Under the pieces are notes generated by a model. The model was not told where the DNA came from. It searched no databases and saw only the letters and a program-made list of their open reading frames with translations. A stretch of 64,000 nt of DNA from Ramlibacter ginsenosidimutans (GTDB taxonomy: Bacteria > Pseudomonadota > Gammaproteobacteria > Burkholderiales > Burkholderiaceae_C). The DNA lies in NCBI RefSeq assembly GCF_016654015.1, contig NZ_JAEPWM010000007.1, forward strand, positions 215,259-279,258. Direction: 5' to 3'. The translations under genes were made by a program, and so were the position numbers. Below, piece by piece: positions 49,791 to 57,907 of the stretch. Every line of letters begins with the position of its first letter. The first letter of the stretch is position 1.

Positions 49791-50798
49791 ATGAACATCG
49801 TGATCCTCGACGATTACCAGGACGCCGTCCGCAAGCTGCAGTGCGCGTCCAAGCTGGAGGCCTACCCGGCCAAGGTCTTCACCAACACCGTCAAGGGCAT
49901 CGGCCAACTCTCCGTGCGCCTGCGCGACGCGGATGTGATTGTCTTGATCCGCGAGCGCAGCGCCATCAGCCGCCAGCTGATCGAGAAGCTGCCGCGCCTG
50001 AAGCTGATCTCGCAGACGGGCCGCGTCGGCGCGCACATCGACATCGAGGCGTGCACCGAGCGCGGCATTGCGGTGGCAGAAGGCGTCGGTTCGCCGATCG
50101 CGCCCGCCGAACTGACCTGGGCGCTCATCATGACGGCCATGCGCCGCCTGCCGCAGTACATCGCCAGCCTCAAGCACGGGGCCTGGCAGCAGTCCGGGAT
50201 GAAGGCGGCGTCCATGCCGCCCAACTTCGGCGTGGGCATGGTGCTGCGGGGCAAGACGCTCGGCATCTGGGGCTACGGCAAGATCGGCCAGCTGGTGGCC
50301 GGTTACGGCAAGGCGTTCGGCATGCGCGTGCAGGTCTGGGGCAGTCCCGAGTCGCGCGCGAAGGCGGAGTCGGACGGCCTCATCGCGGCGCCGAGCCGGG
50401 ATGCGCTCTTCACCGAAAGCGACGTGCTCAGCCTGCACCTGCGCCTGAACGAGGAGACCTTCGGCATCGTGAAGCTGGAGGACCTCAATCGCATGAAACC
50501 GACGGCGCTGATCGTCAACACCTCGCGCGCCGAACTGGTGGAGCCGGAAGCGCTGATCGCCGCCTTGAACCGTGGCCGGCCCGGGATGGCGGCCATCGAC
50601 GTGTTCGAGAGCGAACCCATCCTGCAAGGCCACGCCCTGTTGCGGCTGGAGAACTGCATTTGCACGCCGCACATCGGCTACGTGGAGCAGGAAAGCTACG
50701 AGCTGTACTTCGGCGCCGCCTTCGACAACGTGGTGAATTACATCAAGGGCACGCCCACCAACATCGTCAATCCCGGCGCGCTGCAGGTACGGCGCTAG
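49791..50798 (+). CDS. D-2-hydroxyacid dehydrogenase family protein
   Basis: NAD(P)-dependent dehydrogenase of 335 aa of the phosphoglycerate dehydrogenase type. The Rossmann motif GKTLGIWGYGKIGQLVAGYGKAFG, the catalytic arginine in LIVNTSRAELVEPEAL, the glutamate in IDVFESEPI and histidine in CTPHIGYVEQESYELYF are all present. No ACT domain, so not SerA itself. The exact substrate is unknown. ATG 49791. Confidence 0.9.
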   Translation: MNIVILDDYQDAVRKLQCASKLEAYPAKVFTNTVKGIGQLSVRLRDADVIVLIRERSAISRQLIEKLPRLKLISQTGRVGAHIDIEACTERGIAVAEGVGSPIAPAELTWALIMTAMRRLPQYIASLKHGAWQQSGMKAASMPPNFGVGMVLRGKTLGIWGYGKIGQLVAGYGKAFGMRVQVWGSPESRAKAESDGLIAAPSRDALFTESDVLSLHLRLNEETFGIVKLEDLNRMKPTALIVNTSRAELVEPEALIAALNRGRPGMAAIDVFESEPILQGHALLRLENCICTPHIGYVEQESYELYFGAAFDNVVNYIKGTPTNIVNPGALQVRR

Positions 50799-50883
50799 GA
50801 GCCGGCGGCAGGAAAACAAGCCTGCGCAGGCTCCTGGGGTTATTCGATTCGGCGAAGATGGGCGGCCCCGCCCGCCACGACCC

Positions 50884-52071
50884 ATGTCCTCCACCACCCT
50901 GACGGCCTCGCCTGCCACCGACCGCCTGCCCGCGGTGCTGTGGCCGATGCTGTTCGGCAATTTCGTCATCGGCAGCGGGGTCATGACCGTGGCGGGGACG
51001 CTCAACGAGATCAGCTCCGGCCTCGGGGTGCCCGTGGCCACGGCGGGCGTGCTCATTTCCGCCGGTGCCGTGCTGATGTGCGTGGGCGCGCCGCTGTGCG
51101 CCGCCCTCGTGGCCGGATGGGACCGCCGCCGGCTGCTGGCCCTCTCCATGGTGTGGTACGCGCTGCTGCACCTGGCCTGCGCCTTCGCACCGGACTTCCG
51201 CAGCCTGCTCGTGCTGCGGGTGCTTGCGCTGGTGTCACCCGCGATCTTCACGCCGCAGGCCGCGGCGTGCATGGGCCTGCTGGTGCCGCCCGACCAGCGC
51301 GGGCGCGCGATCACCTTCATCTTCCTGGGCTGGTCCGTCGCTTCGGTGCTGGGCATGCCGATAGCCGCGTACGTGGGCGGCACGCTCGGCTGGCGCAGCG
51401 CCTTCGGCGTCGTCGCCGCCATGAGTGCGGTGAGCGCGCTGTGGGTGTGGCGCGCGATGCCCGACGGCGTTCGTCCGGCCGCCCTGTCCCGCGCCGCCTG
51501 GGCCGAGACCTTCCGCTCGCGCGCGCTCATGACCTGCGTGCTGGTGACGGTGCTGTATGCGGCCGGGCAGTTCGTGCAGTTCTCGTATTTCGCCCCCTAC
51601 TTCCGCCAGAAGCTGGACCTCTCGCCGACGGCGCTGAGCCTGTACTTCATGTGGTTCGGCGCGTTCGGCCTGCTGGGGAACGTCGTCATGTCCCGCACGA
51701 TCGACCGCGTCGGCGCCGCGCGCGCCGTGATGGCCGGCATCGCCCTCATGGCCGTGAGCTTGCTGCTGTTTTCGCTCGGCACCACGTTCTGGCTGGCAGC
51801 CCTCGTGAGCGTGCCGTGGGCCCTGGGCTGCTTCTCGTCGAATTCGGCCCAGCAGGCCCGGCTGGTGGCCGTGGCGCCGGCGCTCGCCGCTGCGTCGGTG
51901 GCGCTCAACTCCTCGGCGATGTACGCGGGACAGGCGATCGGCGCCGCCACCGGGGGCTGGCTGATCGCGCGCGGCGCCATGGATTCGCTGCACTGGGCCG
52001 GCTTCGCCGGACTGCTCGCGGCGATGGTGGCGAGCGCGCTGGCCACGCGCTTCGCGCGCCGGGCGGGCTGA
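50884..52071 (+). CDS. MFS transporter (AraJ/CmlA-like)
   Basis: Inner-membrane protein of 395 aa with 12 hydrophobic spans. Loop 2-3 has the MFS motif GAPLCAALVAGWDRRRLLALSM, and the second half NVVMSRTIDRVGAARAVMAG the symmetric copy. FLGWSVASVLGMPIAAYVGGTLGWRSAFGV is typical of DHA1 drug/arabinose efflux proteins. Substrate unknown. ATG 50884, 85 bases after the dehydrogenase. Confidence 0.9.
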   Translation: MSSTTLTASPATDRLPAVLWPMLFGNFVIGSGVMTVAGTLNEISSGLGVPVATAGVLISAGAVLMCVGAPLCAALVAGWDRRRLLALSMVWYALLHLACAFAPDFRSLLVLRVLALVSPAIFTPQAAACMGLLVPPDQRGRAITFIFLGWSVASVLGMPIAAYVGGTLGWRSAFGVVAAMSAVSALWVWRAMPDGVRPAALSRAAWAETFRSRALMTCVLVTVLYAAGQFVQFSYFAPYFRQKLDLSPTALSLYFMWFGAFGLLGNVVMSRTIDRVGAARAVMAGIALMAVSLLLFSLGTTFWLAALVSVPWALGCFSSNSAQQARLVAVAPALAAASVALNSSAMYAGQAIGAATGGWLIARGAMDSLHWAGFAGLLAAMVASALATRFARRAG

Positions 52072-52194
52072 GGAGGCCTGGCCGGCGCCGCCGGTCCTGG
52101 AGCTCATCGGCGGAAACGGGAGAGCCGGCGGCGCGGCCGCTCCCCCGCCAGAATCTCCGCGGGGCGCTTGCGGCGACGCACCGATAATGGCGCG

Positions 52195-53715
52195 ATGCAG
52201 ACTCGTTACAAGACGACAGGCGTCGCCGGAGCCGGCGCCATGGGACGCGGCATCGCACAGATCGCCGCGCAGGCGGGCAGCGTCGTGCGCCTCTACGACA
52301 CGCAGCCGGAGGCCGTGCAGCGTGCCATCGCCGAACTCGGCAAACAGTGGGACCGCCTGCTGGAGAAAGGCCGGATGGACGCGGCCGCCGTGGCCGCGGC
52401 GAAGGAACGGCTGCTCCCGGCCACGAACCTCCAGGACTTCGCCGATTGCGACCTGGTCGTCGAAGCCGTTGTCGAACGACTGGACGTCAAGCGCTCGCTG
52501 TTCGCCCAGCTCGAAGGCATCGTCGGGCCCGACGCCGTGCTGGCCACCAACACCTCGTCGCTCTCGGTGACGGCGATCGCGGCCGGCCTGCAGCGTCCGC
52601 AGCGCTTCGCCGGCTATCACTTCTTCAACCCGGTCCCTCTGATGAAGGTGGTGGAAGTCATCGCCGGCCTGCGCACCGCGCCCGAGGTCTGCGAGGGACT
52701 CACCGCGTTCGCGCGGGAGATGGGCCACACCCCGGTGCAGGCCCAGGACACGCCGGGGTTCATCGTCAACCACGCCGGCCGCGGCTACAACACCGAGGCG
52801 CTGCGCATCGCCGGCGAAGGGGTCGCCGATTTCGCCACCATCGACCGCATCCTGCGCGACCAGGTCGGCTTCAAGCTCGGCCCCTTCGAGCTGATGGACC
52901 TCACCGGACTCGACGTGTCGCACCCGGTGATGGAGTCGGTGTACCGGCAGTACTACGACGAGGCGCGCTACCGGCCCAGCGTGATCACCGCGCAGCGCCT
53001 CGCGGGCAACGTGCTCGGACGCAAGACGGGCGAAGGCTTCTACCGCTACGTGGACGGCAAGGCGCAGGTCCCGCCGGAGCCGCCGGTGCCGCAGGTCGCG
53101 GAGCTGCCGCCGGTATGGGTCTCCACGCGCGCCGCCCGCCGCGCCGAGCTGTACCAGTTGCTGAAGGACCTCGGCGCCAAGGTGGAGACCGGCCAGTCGC
53201 CCTCGCTGCAGGCGCTGACGCTGGTCGCACCGCTGGGCTTCGACGTGACCACCGTTGCAGTCGTCGAGCGCCTGGACCCGGCGCGCACCGTCGGCATCGA
53301 CCTGCTGGTGGAGGACGCTGCCACCAAGCGGCGCGTGCTCGCGACCAATCCCGCCACCCGCAGCGACATGCGCGACGCGGCGCACGCCCTCTTTGCACGC
53401 GACGGCAAGGCCGTCAGCGTGATCCGTGACTCGGGTGGCTTCGTCACCCAGCGCGTCGTTGCCACCATCGTGAACATCGCCTCCGACATGTGCCAGCAGC
53501 GCATCTGCACGCCGGCCGACCTCGAGACCGCCGTCACGCTGGGACTCGGCTACCCGATGGGGCCGCTCGCGATGGGCAACCGCTGGGGCCCCACCAACGT
53601 GCTGGAAGTGCTGTTCAACATGCAGACCGTGTACGGCGACCAGCGTTACCGCCCCAGCCCGTGGCTGCGCCGGCGCGGCGCCATCGGGCTGTCGCTGCTG
53701 CAGGAAGAGGCCTGA
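52195..53715 (+). CDS. 3-hydroxyacyl-CoA dehydrogenase
   Basis: NAD-dependent enzyme of 506 aa that oxidises 3-hydroxyacyl-CoA. N-terminal Rossmann motif GVAGAGAMGRGIAQIAAQAG, catalytic His-Glu region RFAGYHFFNPVPLMKVVEVI and QDTPGFIVNHAGRGYNTEAL. A second C-terminal HAD domain repeat (VIRDSGGFVTQRVVATIVNI) makes it the long PaaH/PaaC type, used in phenylacetate or fatty acid degradation. Followed one base later by an enoyl-CoA hydratase. ATG 52195. Confidence 0.93.
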   Translation: MQTRYKTTGVAGAGAMGRGIAQIAAQAGSVVRLYDTQPEAVQRAIAELGKQWDRLLEKGRMDAAAVAAAKERLLPATNLQDFADCDLVVEAVVERLDVKRSLFAQLEGIVGPDAVLATNTSSLSVTAIAAGLQRPQRFAGYHFFNPVPLMKVVEVIAGLRTAPEVCEGLTAFAREMGHTPVQAQDTPGFIVNHAGRGYNTEALRIAGEGVADFATIDRILRDQVGFKLGPFELMDLTGLDVSHPVMESVYRQYYDEARYRPSVITAQRLAGNVLGRKTGEGFYRYVDGKAQVPPEPPVPQVAELPPVWVSTRAARRAELYQLLKDLGAKVETGQSPSLQALTLVAPLGFDVTTVAVVERLDPARTVGIDLLVEDAATKRRVLATNPATRSDMRDAAHALFARDGKAVSVIRDSGGFVTQRVVATIVNIASDMCQQRICTPADLETAVTLGLGYPMGPLAMGNRWGPTNVLEVLFNMQTVYGDQRYRPSPWLRRRGAIGLSLLQEEA

Positions 53716-53716
53716 T

Positions 53717-54496
53717 ATGGCTGCGGAACTGAAGAGCGCGAGCGAGGGCCGCACGATGGTCCTCACGATCAGCAACCCCGACCACCGCAACGCCCTGGGC
53801 CCGGAGGTCTACGCGGCCGGTGTCGAGGCGCTCAACGCCGCCGACAGCAATCCGGAAGTGCGCAGCGTCGTCATCACGGGCGCGGGCACGACCTTCTGCG
53901 CCGGCGGCAACCTGCAGCGCCTGCTGGACAACCGCGCGAAGCCCCCCGAGGTGCAGGCCCAGTCCATCGAAGGGCTGCACGGCTGGATCGAAGCGATCCG
54001 CACCTTCCCGAAGCCGGTGATCGCCGCGGTGGAAGGCGCCGCGGCCGGCGCCGGCTTCTCGCTGGCGCTCGCCTGCGACTTCGTCGTGGCCGCCGAGAAC
54101 GCCGTGTTCGTCATGGCGTACAGCAACGTGGCGCTGTCGCCGGACGGCGGCGGCACCTGGAGCCTGGCGCGCGCCCTGCCCCGGCCGCTCGTGAGCGAAC
54201 TGCTCATGTGCGGGGAGCGCATAGTCAGCGCGCGCCTGCAGCAGCTCGGGCTGGTCAATCGCGTGGTGCCCGCGGGCAGCGCCCTGGCCGAGGCGCTCGC
54301 GCTGGCGTCCCGCCTGAACGAGCGCGCGCCCAACGCCCTCGCGAGCATCAAGGAATTGCTCAACGAGGCTCCCGAAGCTTCCCTCACCGCGCAGCTCGCG
54401 CGCGAACGCGAGCACTTCGTGCGCAACCTGCACCACGCCAATGCCGGCGTGGGCATCCAGGCCTTTCTCTCGAAACAGCCGCCGCGGTACTCCTGA
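53717..54496 (+). CDS. Enoyl-CoA hydratase (oxepin-CoA hydrolase-like)
   Basis: Crotonase-fold enzyme of 259 aa. Oxyanion-hole segments are VVITGAGTTFCAGGNLQRLLDN and AVEGAAAGAGFSLALACDFVVA; VALSPDGGGTWSLARALP carries the position of the second catalytic Glu as Asp. Its partner, the upstream 3-hydroxyacyl-CoA dehydrogenase, is one base away. Similar Burkholderiales pairs are annotated as the alternative oxepin-CoA hydrolase of aromatic ring degradation; a fatty-acid role is equally possible. Confidence 0.88.
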   Translation: MAAELKSASEGRTMVLTISNPDHRNALGPEVYAAGVEALNAADSNPEVRSVVITGAGTTFCAGGNLQRLLDNRAKPPEVQAQSIEGLHGWIEAIRTFPKPVIAAVEGAAAGAGFSLALACDFVVAAENAVFVMAYSNVALSPDGGGTWSLARALPRPLVSELLMCGERIVSARLQQLGLVNRVVPAGSALAEALALASRLNERAPNALASIKELLNEAPEASLTAQLAREREHFVRNLHHANAGVGIQAFLSKQPPRYS

Positions 54497-54588
54497 CAGC
54501 GGCGCGACGCGCAGGTGACAACCCTGAGCGTCGCGCCCGGTCCCGGACGCGACAATGCCCCAGGCGCCAGTCGCTCACAAGACAGACC

Positions 54589-55308
54589 ATGGACGAGCCC
54601 ATTCTTACCATCGAGGAACGCGCAGCGATCAACAACGGTCGCTGGTTCTCCTCCCTCTCGCCCTCGTTACGCCACGACATCCTGCGATGCGCCTTCGTCA
54701 AACGCTTCAAGGATGGCGACCTGATCTGCGCGCGCGGGGATCCGGCCGAATTCTGGAGCGCCGTGGCACGCGGCTCGGTGCGCGTGAGTTCGACCTCGAT
54801 CACCGGCAAGCAGGTGACGCTGCAGTACGTCGAGCCGGGCATCTGGTTCGGCGACATCGCGATCTTCGATGGCGAGCGGCGCACGCACGACGCCTATGCG
54901 CATGGCGACACCACGATGCTGATGGTCTCGCGCGCGGACCTGCAGAAGATCCTGTCGCAGCACGTCGAGCTGTACGAGGCGCTGCTGAAGCTGCAGGCGC
55001 GGCGCATCCGCCAGCTGTTCGGGCTGGTCGAGGACCTCAACACCCTGCCCTTGCGGGCGCGACTGGCCAAGCAGCTCGCGCACCTGGTGCGCAGCTACGG
55101 CGTGCCCTCGCTCGCGAATGGCGGCGAGGTGCGCATCGGCCTGCAGCTCGCGCAGGAGGAACTGGCGCAGCTGCTGGGCGCGTCGCGGCAGCGCGTGAAC
55201 CAGGAGCTCAAGCAGATGGAGCGCGAGGAAGTGATCCGCATCGAACCGGGCGGTCTGGTGGTACGCAATCGCGAAGCGCTGATGCACATCGTCGAAGCCG
55301 ACGACTAG
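54589..55308 (+). CDS. Crp/Fnr family transcriptional regulator
   Basis: DNA-binding protein of 239 aa. A cyclic-nucleotide-binding-type beta barrel (KRFKDGDLICARGDPAEFWSAVARGSVRV to VSRADLQKIL), a dimerisation helix (LQARRIRQLFGLVEDL), and a C-terminal winged helix (IGLQLAQEELAQLLGASRQRVNQELKQME). No Cys cluster for an iron-sulphur centre, so not an FNR oxygen sensor. Between acyl-CoA genes, it may control this module. ATG 54589. Confidence 0.9.
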   Translation: MDEPILTIEERAAINNGRWFSSLSPSLRHDILRCAFVKRFKDGDLICARGDPAEFWSAVARGSVRVSSTSITGKQVTLQYVEPGIWFGDIAIFDGERRTHDAYAHGDTTMLMVSRADLQKILSQHVELYEALLKLQARRIRQLFGLVEDLNTLPLRARLAKQLAHLVRSYGVPSLANGGEVRIGLQLAQEELAQLLGASRQRVNQELKQMEREEVIRIEPGGLVVRNREALMHIVEADD

Positions 55309-55328
55309 AACGACACCGAGACCAGGCC

Positions 55329-56435
55329 ATGAGCGACAACTACGAGCATTTCGTCGGCACCCGGGCCGTCTCCGACCAGCACGCCTTCGACACGGGTGCG
55401 CTGGTCGCCTGGCTGGAGCGGAACCTGGACGGCTTCCGCGGGCCCCTGACCGTGGAGATGTTCAAGGGCGGCCAGTCCAATCCCACCTACAAGCTGGTCA
55501 CGCCGACGCGCAACTACGTGATGCGTGCCAAGCCGGGGCCGGTCGCCAAGCTGCTGCCTTCGGCGCACGCGATCGAACGCGAGTTCGCCGTGATGCGCGG
55601 CCTGCACGGCACCGGCGTACCGGTTCCGCAGATGTACTGCCTGTGCGAAGACGAGTCCGTGATCGGCCGCGCCTTCTACGTCATGGAGTTCATGGAAGGC
55701 CGCGTGCTGTGGGACCAGGCGCTGCCCGGCATGACGCCGCCGCAGCGCGGCGAGATCTACGACGAGATGAACCGCGTCATCGCCGCCCTGCACACCGTGA
55801 AGTTCGCCGAGCGCGGACTCGCGAACTACGGCAAGCCTGGCAACTACTTCGATCGCCAGATCGGCCGCTGGAGCAAGCAGTACAAGGCTTCCGCGGACGG
55901 CGTCGGCCCGATGAGCCAGCCGATCCCGGAGATGGAGCGGCTGGTCGAATGGCTGCCGGCGCACATCCCCGCCGCGGCACGCGACGAGAGCAAGGTCGCT
56001 ATCGTGCACGGCGACTACCGCCTGGACAACCTGATGTTCCATGCCAGCGAGCCGCGCATCATCGCGGTGCTGGACTGGGAGCTGTCGACCCTCGGCCATC
56101 CGCTCGCCGACTTCAGCTACCACTGCATGGCCTGGCACATCCCGCACGGCTCCTTCCGCGGCATCGGCGGGCTGGACCTCGCAGCGCTGGGCATTCCCGG
56201 CGAGGACGAATACATCCGCCGTTACTGCGACCGCACCGGCCTCGCCACGGTCGCCGACCTGAAGGCCGACTGGAACTTCTACCTGGCCTACAACATGTTC
56301 CGCATCGCGGCCATCCTGCAGGGCATCGCCAAGCGCGTGGAGGCCGGCACGGCCTCGAGCGCACAGGCCGTCGCCTCCGGCAAGACGGCGCGCCCGATGG
56401 CGGAACTCGCCTGGTCCTTCGCGCAGAAGGCCTGA
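55329..56435 (+). CDS. Phosphotransferase family protein (ACAD10/11-like APH)
   Basis: Protein-kinase-like phosphotransferase of 368 aa. Kinase landmarks: GGQSNPTYKLVTPTRNYVMRAKP (Lys-binding), catalytic loop VAIVHGDYRLDNLMFH, and metal-binding VLDWELSTLGHPLADFSY. In eukaryotes this domain is fused to acyl-CoA dehydrogenase in ACAD10/11 and phosphorylates 4-hydroxyacyl-CoAs; here the acyl-CoA dehydrogenase is the next gene, 27 bases away, so the same 4-hydroxy acid breakdown is likely. Confidence 0.9.
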   Translation: MSDNYEHFVGTRAVSDQHAFDTGALVAWLERNLDGFRGPLTVEMFKGGQSNPTYKLVTPTRNYVMRAKPGPVAKLLPSAHAIEREFAVMRGLHGTGVPVPQMYCLCEDESVIGRAFYVMEFMEGRVLWDQALPGMTPPQRGEIYDEMNRVIAALHTVKFAERGLANYGKPGNYFDRQIGRWSKQYKASADGVGPMSQPIPEMERLVEWLPAHIPAAARDESKVAIVHGDYRLDNLMFHASEPRIIAVLDWELSTLGHPLADFSYHCMAWHIPHGSFRGIGGLDLAALGIPGEDEYIRRYCDRTGLATVADLKADWNFYLAYNMFRIAAILQGIAKRVEAGTASSAQAVASGKTARPMAELAWSFAQKA

Positions 56436-56462
56436 CCCCTTTTCATCCCCGGGAGCACGCAC

Positions 56463-57737
56463 ATGGACTTCGACTACTCCGACAAGACCAAGGAACTCCA
56501 GGCGCGCCTGCAGAAGTTCATGGACGACTACGTCTATCCGAACGAGAAGACGTATAAGCAGCAGCTGCAGTCCAACACCGAGGCCGGCAAGCGCTGGACC
56601 CCGCTGCCCATCATCGAGGAGCTCAAGCCGAAGGCGCGGTCCGCGGGGCTGTGGAACCTGTTCCTGCCGGTGGACACCGCCGAGGCCTCCGGCTACAAGG
56701 GCGCGGGCCTCACGAACCAGGAATACGCGCCGCTGGCCGAGATCATGGGCCGGGTGCCGTGGTCGTCCGAGGTGTTCAACTGCTCGGCGCCGGACACCGG
56801 CAACATGGAGACCATCGCCCGCTACGGCTCCGACGAGATCAAGGCGCGCTGGCTCAAGCCGCTGCTGAATGGCGAGATCCGCTCCGCCTTCGCCATGACC
56901 GAGCCGGAGGTCGCCTCGTCCGACGCGACGAACATCGCGACGCGCATCGAGCGCCAGGGCGACAGCTACGTGGTGAACGGCCACAAGTGGTGGATCTCCG
57001 GTGCGGCCGACCCGCGCTGCAAGGTGTTCATCACCATGGGCAAGACCGATCCCGACGCGCCCCGCCATTCGCAGCAAAGCATGATCGTCATTCCGGGGGA
57101 CACCCCCGGCATTCGCATCGTGCGTCCGCTGAACGTGTTCGGCTACGACGACGCACCGCACGGGCACGTCGAGATGTACTTCGAGAACGTGAAGGTGCCG
57201 GCCGGCAACATCCTGCTGGGCGAAGGTCGCGGCTTCGAGATCGCACAGGGGCGCCTCGGCCCCGGGCGCATCCACCACTGCATGCGCCTGATCGGCCTCG
57301 CCGAGCGCGCGCTGGAGCTGATGTGCCGCCGTTCGCTGTCCCGCACGGCCTTCGGCAAGACCGTGGCGCAGCAGACCGTGACGCAGGAGCGCATCGCCGA
57401 GGCGCGCTGCAAGATCGACATGGCCCGCCTGCTGACGCTGAAGGCGGCGTGGATCATGGACCTGGCGGGCAACAAGGTGGCCCGCACCGAGATCGCGATG
57501 ATCAAGGTGGTGGCGCCTACCATGGCCTGCCAGGTGATCGACTGGGCGATGCAGGCGCATGGCGGCGGCGGCGTGTCCGACGACTTCCCGCTCGCGAGCG
57601 CCTATGCCGGCGCGCGCACGCTGCGCTTCGCCGACGGCCCGGACGAAGTGCACCGCAACGCGATCGCGAAGTGGGAACTGGGCAAGTACGGCGCCTACGG
57701 CAAGGACGCGTCGGCGCCGGTGACGCGCGGGGGCTGA
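56463..57737 (+). CDS. Acyl-CoA dehydrogenase
   Basis: FAD-dependent dehydrogenase of 424 aa. Signatures: [20 protein letters not shown] and [18 protein letters not shown] of the FAD/acyl site, [33 protein letters not shown], and [25 protein letters not shown] with the C-terminal arginine/glutamate. Size and pairing with the preceding phosphotransferase match ACAD10/11-type enzymes for 4-hydroxyacyl-CoA. ATG 56463 follows GGGAG. Confidence 0.94.
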   Translation: MDFDYSDKTKELQARLQKFMDDYVYPNEKTYKQQLQSNTEAGKRWTPLPIIEELKPKARSAGLWNLFLPVDTAEASGYKGAGLTNQEYAPLAEIMGRVPWSSEVFNCSAPDTGNMETIARYGSDEIKARWLKPLLNGEIRSAFAMTEPEVASSDATNIATRIERQGDSYVVNGHKWWISGAADPRCKVFITMGKTDPDAPRHSQQSMIVIPGDTPGIRIVRPLNVFGYDDAPHGHVEMYFENVKVPAGNILLGEGRGFEIAQGRLGPGRIHHCMRLIGLAERALELMCRRSLSRTAFGKTVAQQTVTQERIAEARCKIDMARLLTLKAAWIMDLAGNKVARTEIAMIKVVAPTMACQVIDWAMQAHGGGGVSDDFPLASAYAGARTLRFADGPDEVHRNAIAKWELGKYGAYGKDASAPVTRGG

Positions 57738-57791
57738 AGCCGCTGGCGAACGCGAGGGTTCGTGACAGAAACGGACAGGCCGCGCACAAAT

Positions 57792-57813
57792 GGACATCCG
57801 AAGCCGGATGTCC
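57792..57813 (+). terminator. Hairpin after acyl-CoA dehydrogenase
   Basis: GGACATCCG-AAGC-CGGATGTCC, 54 bases after the stop; only a weak T stretch follows. Confidence 0.5.
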
Positions 57814-57907
57814 GTTGCGACCTCTTCGTCCGGCGGTCCGCCTTCTCCCGTTGCGGCGCACGTCGCTATAGTGCGGTGCCCCGGAGTGATGAAGGAAGAC
57901 CCACCGA

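Noticed and set aside
51235..53790. An 851-codon minus-strand open frame
   Set aside because: Antisense to the MFS transporter and 3-hydroxyacyl-CoA dehydrogenase, both well supported.
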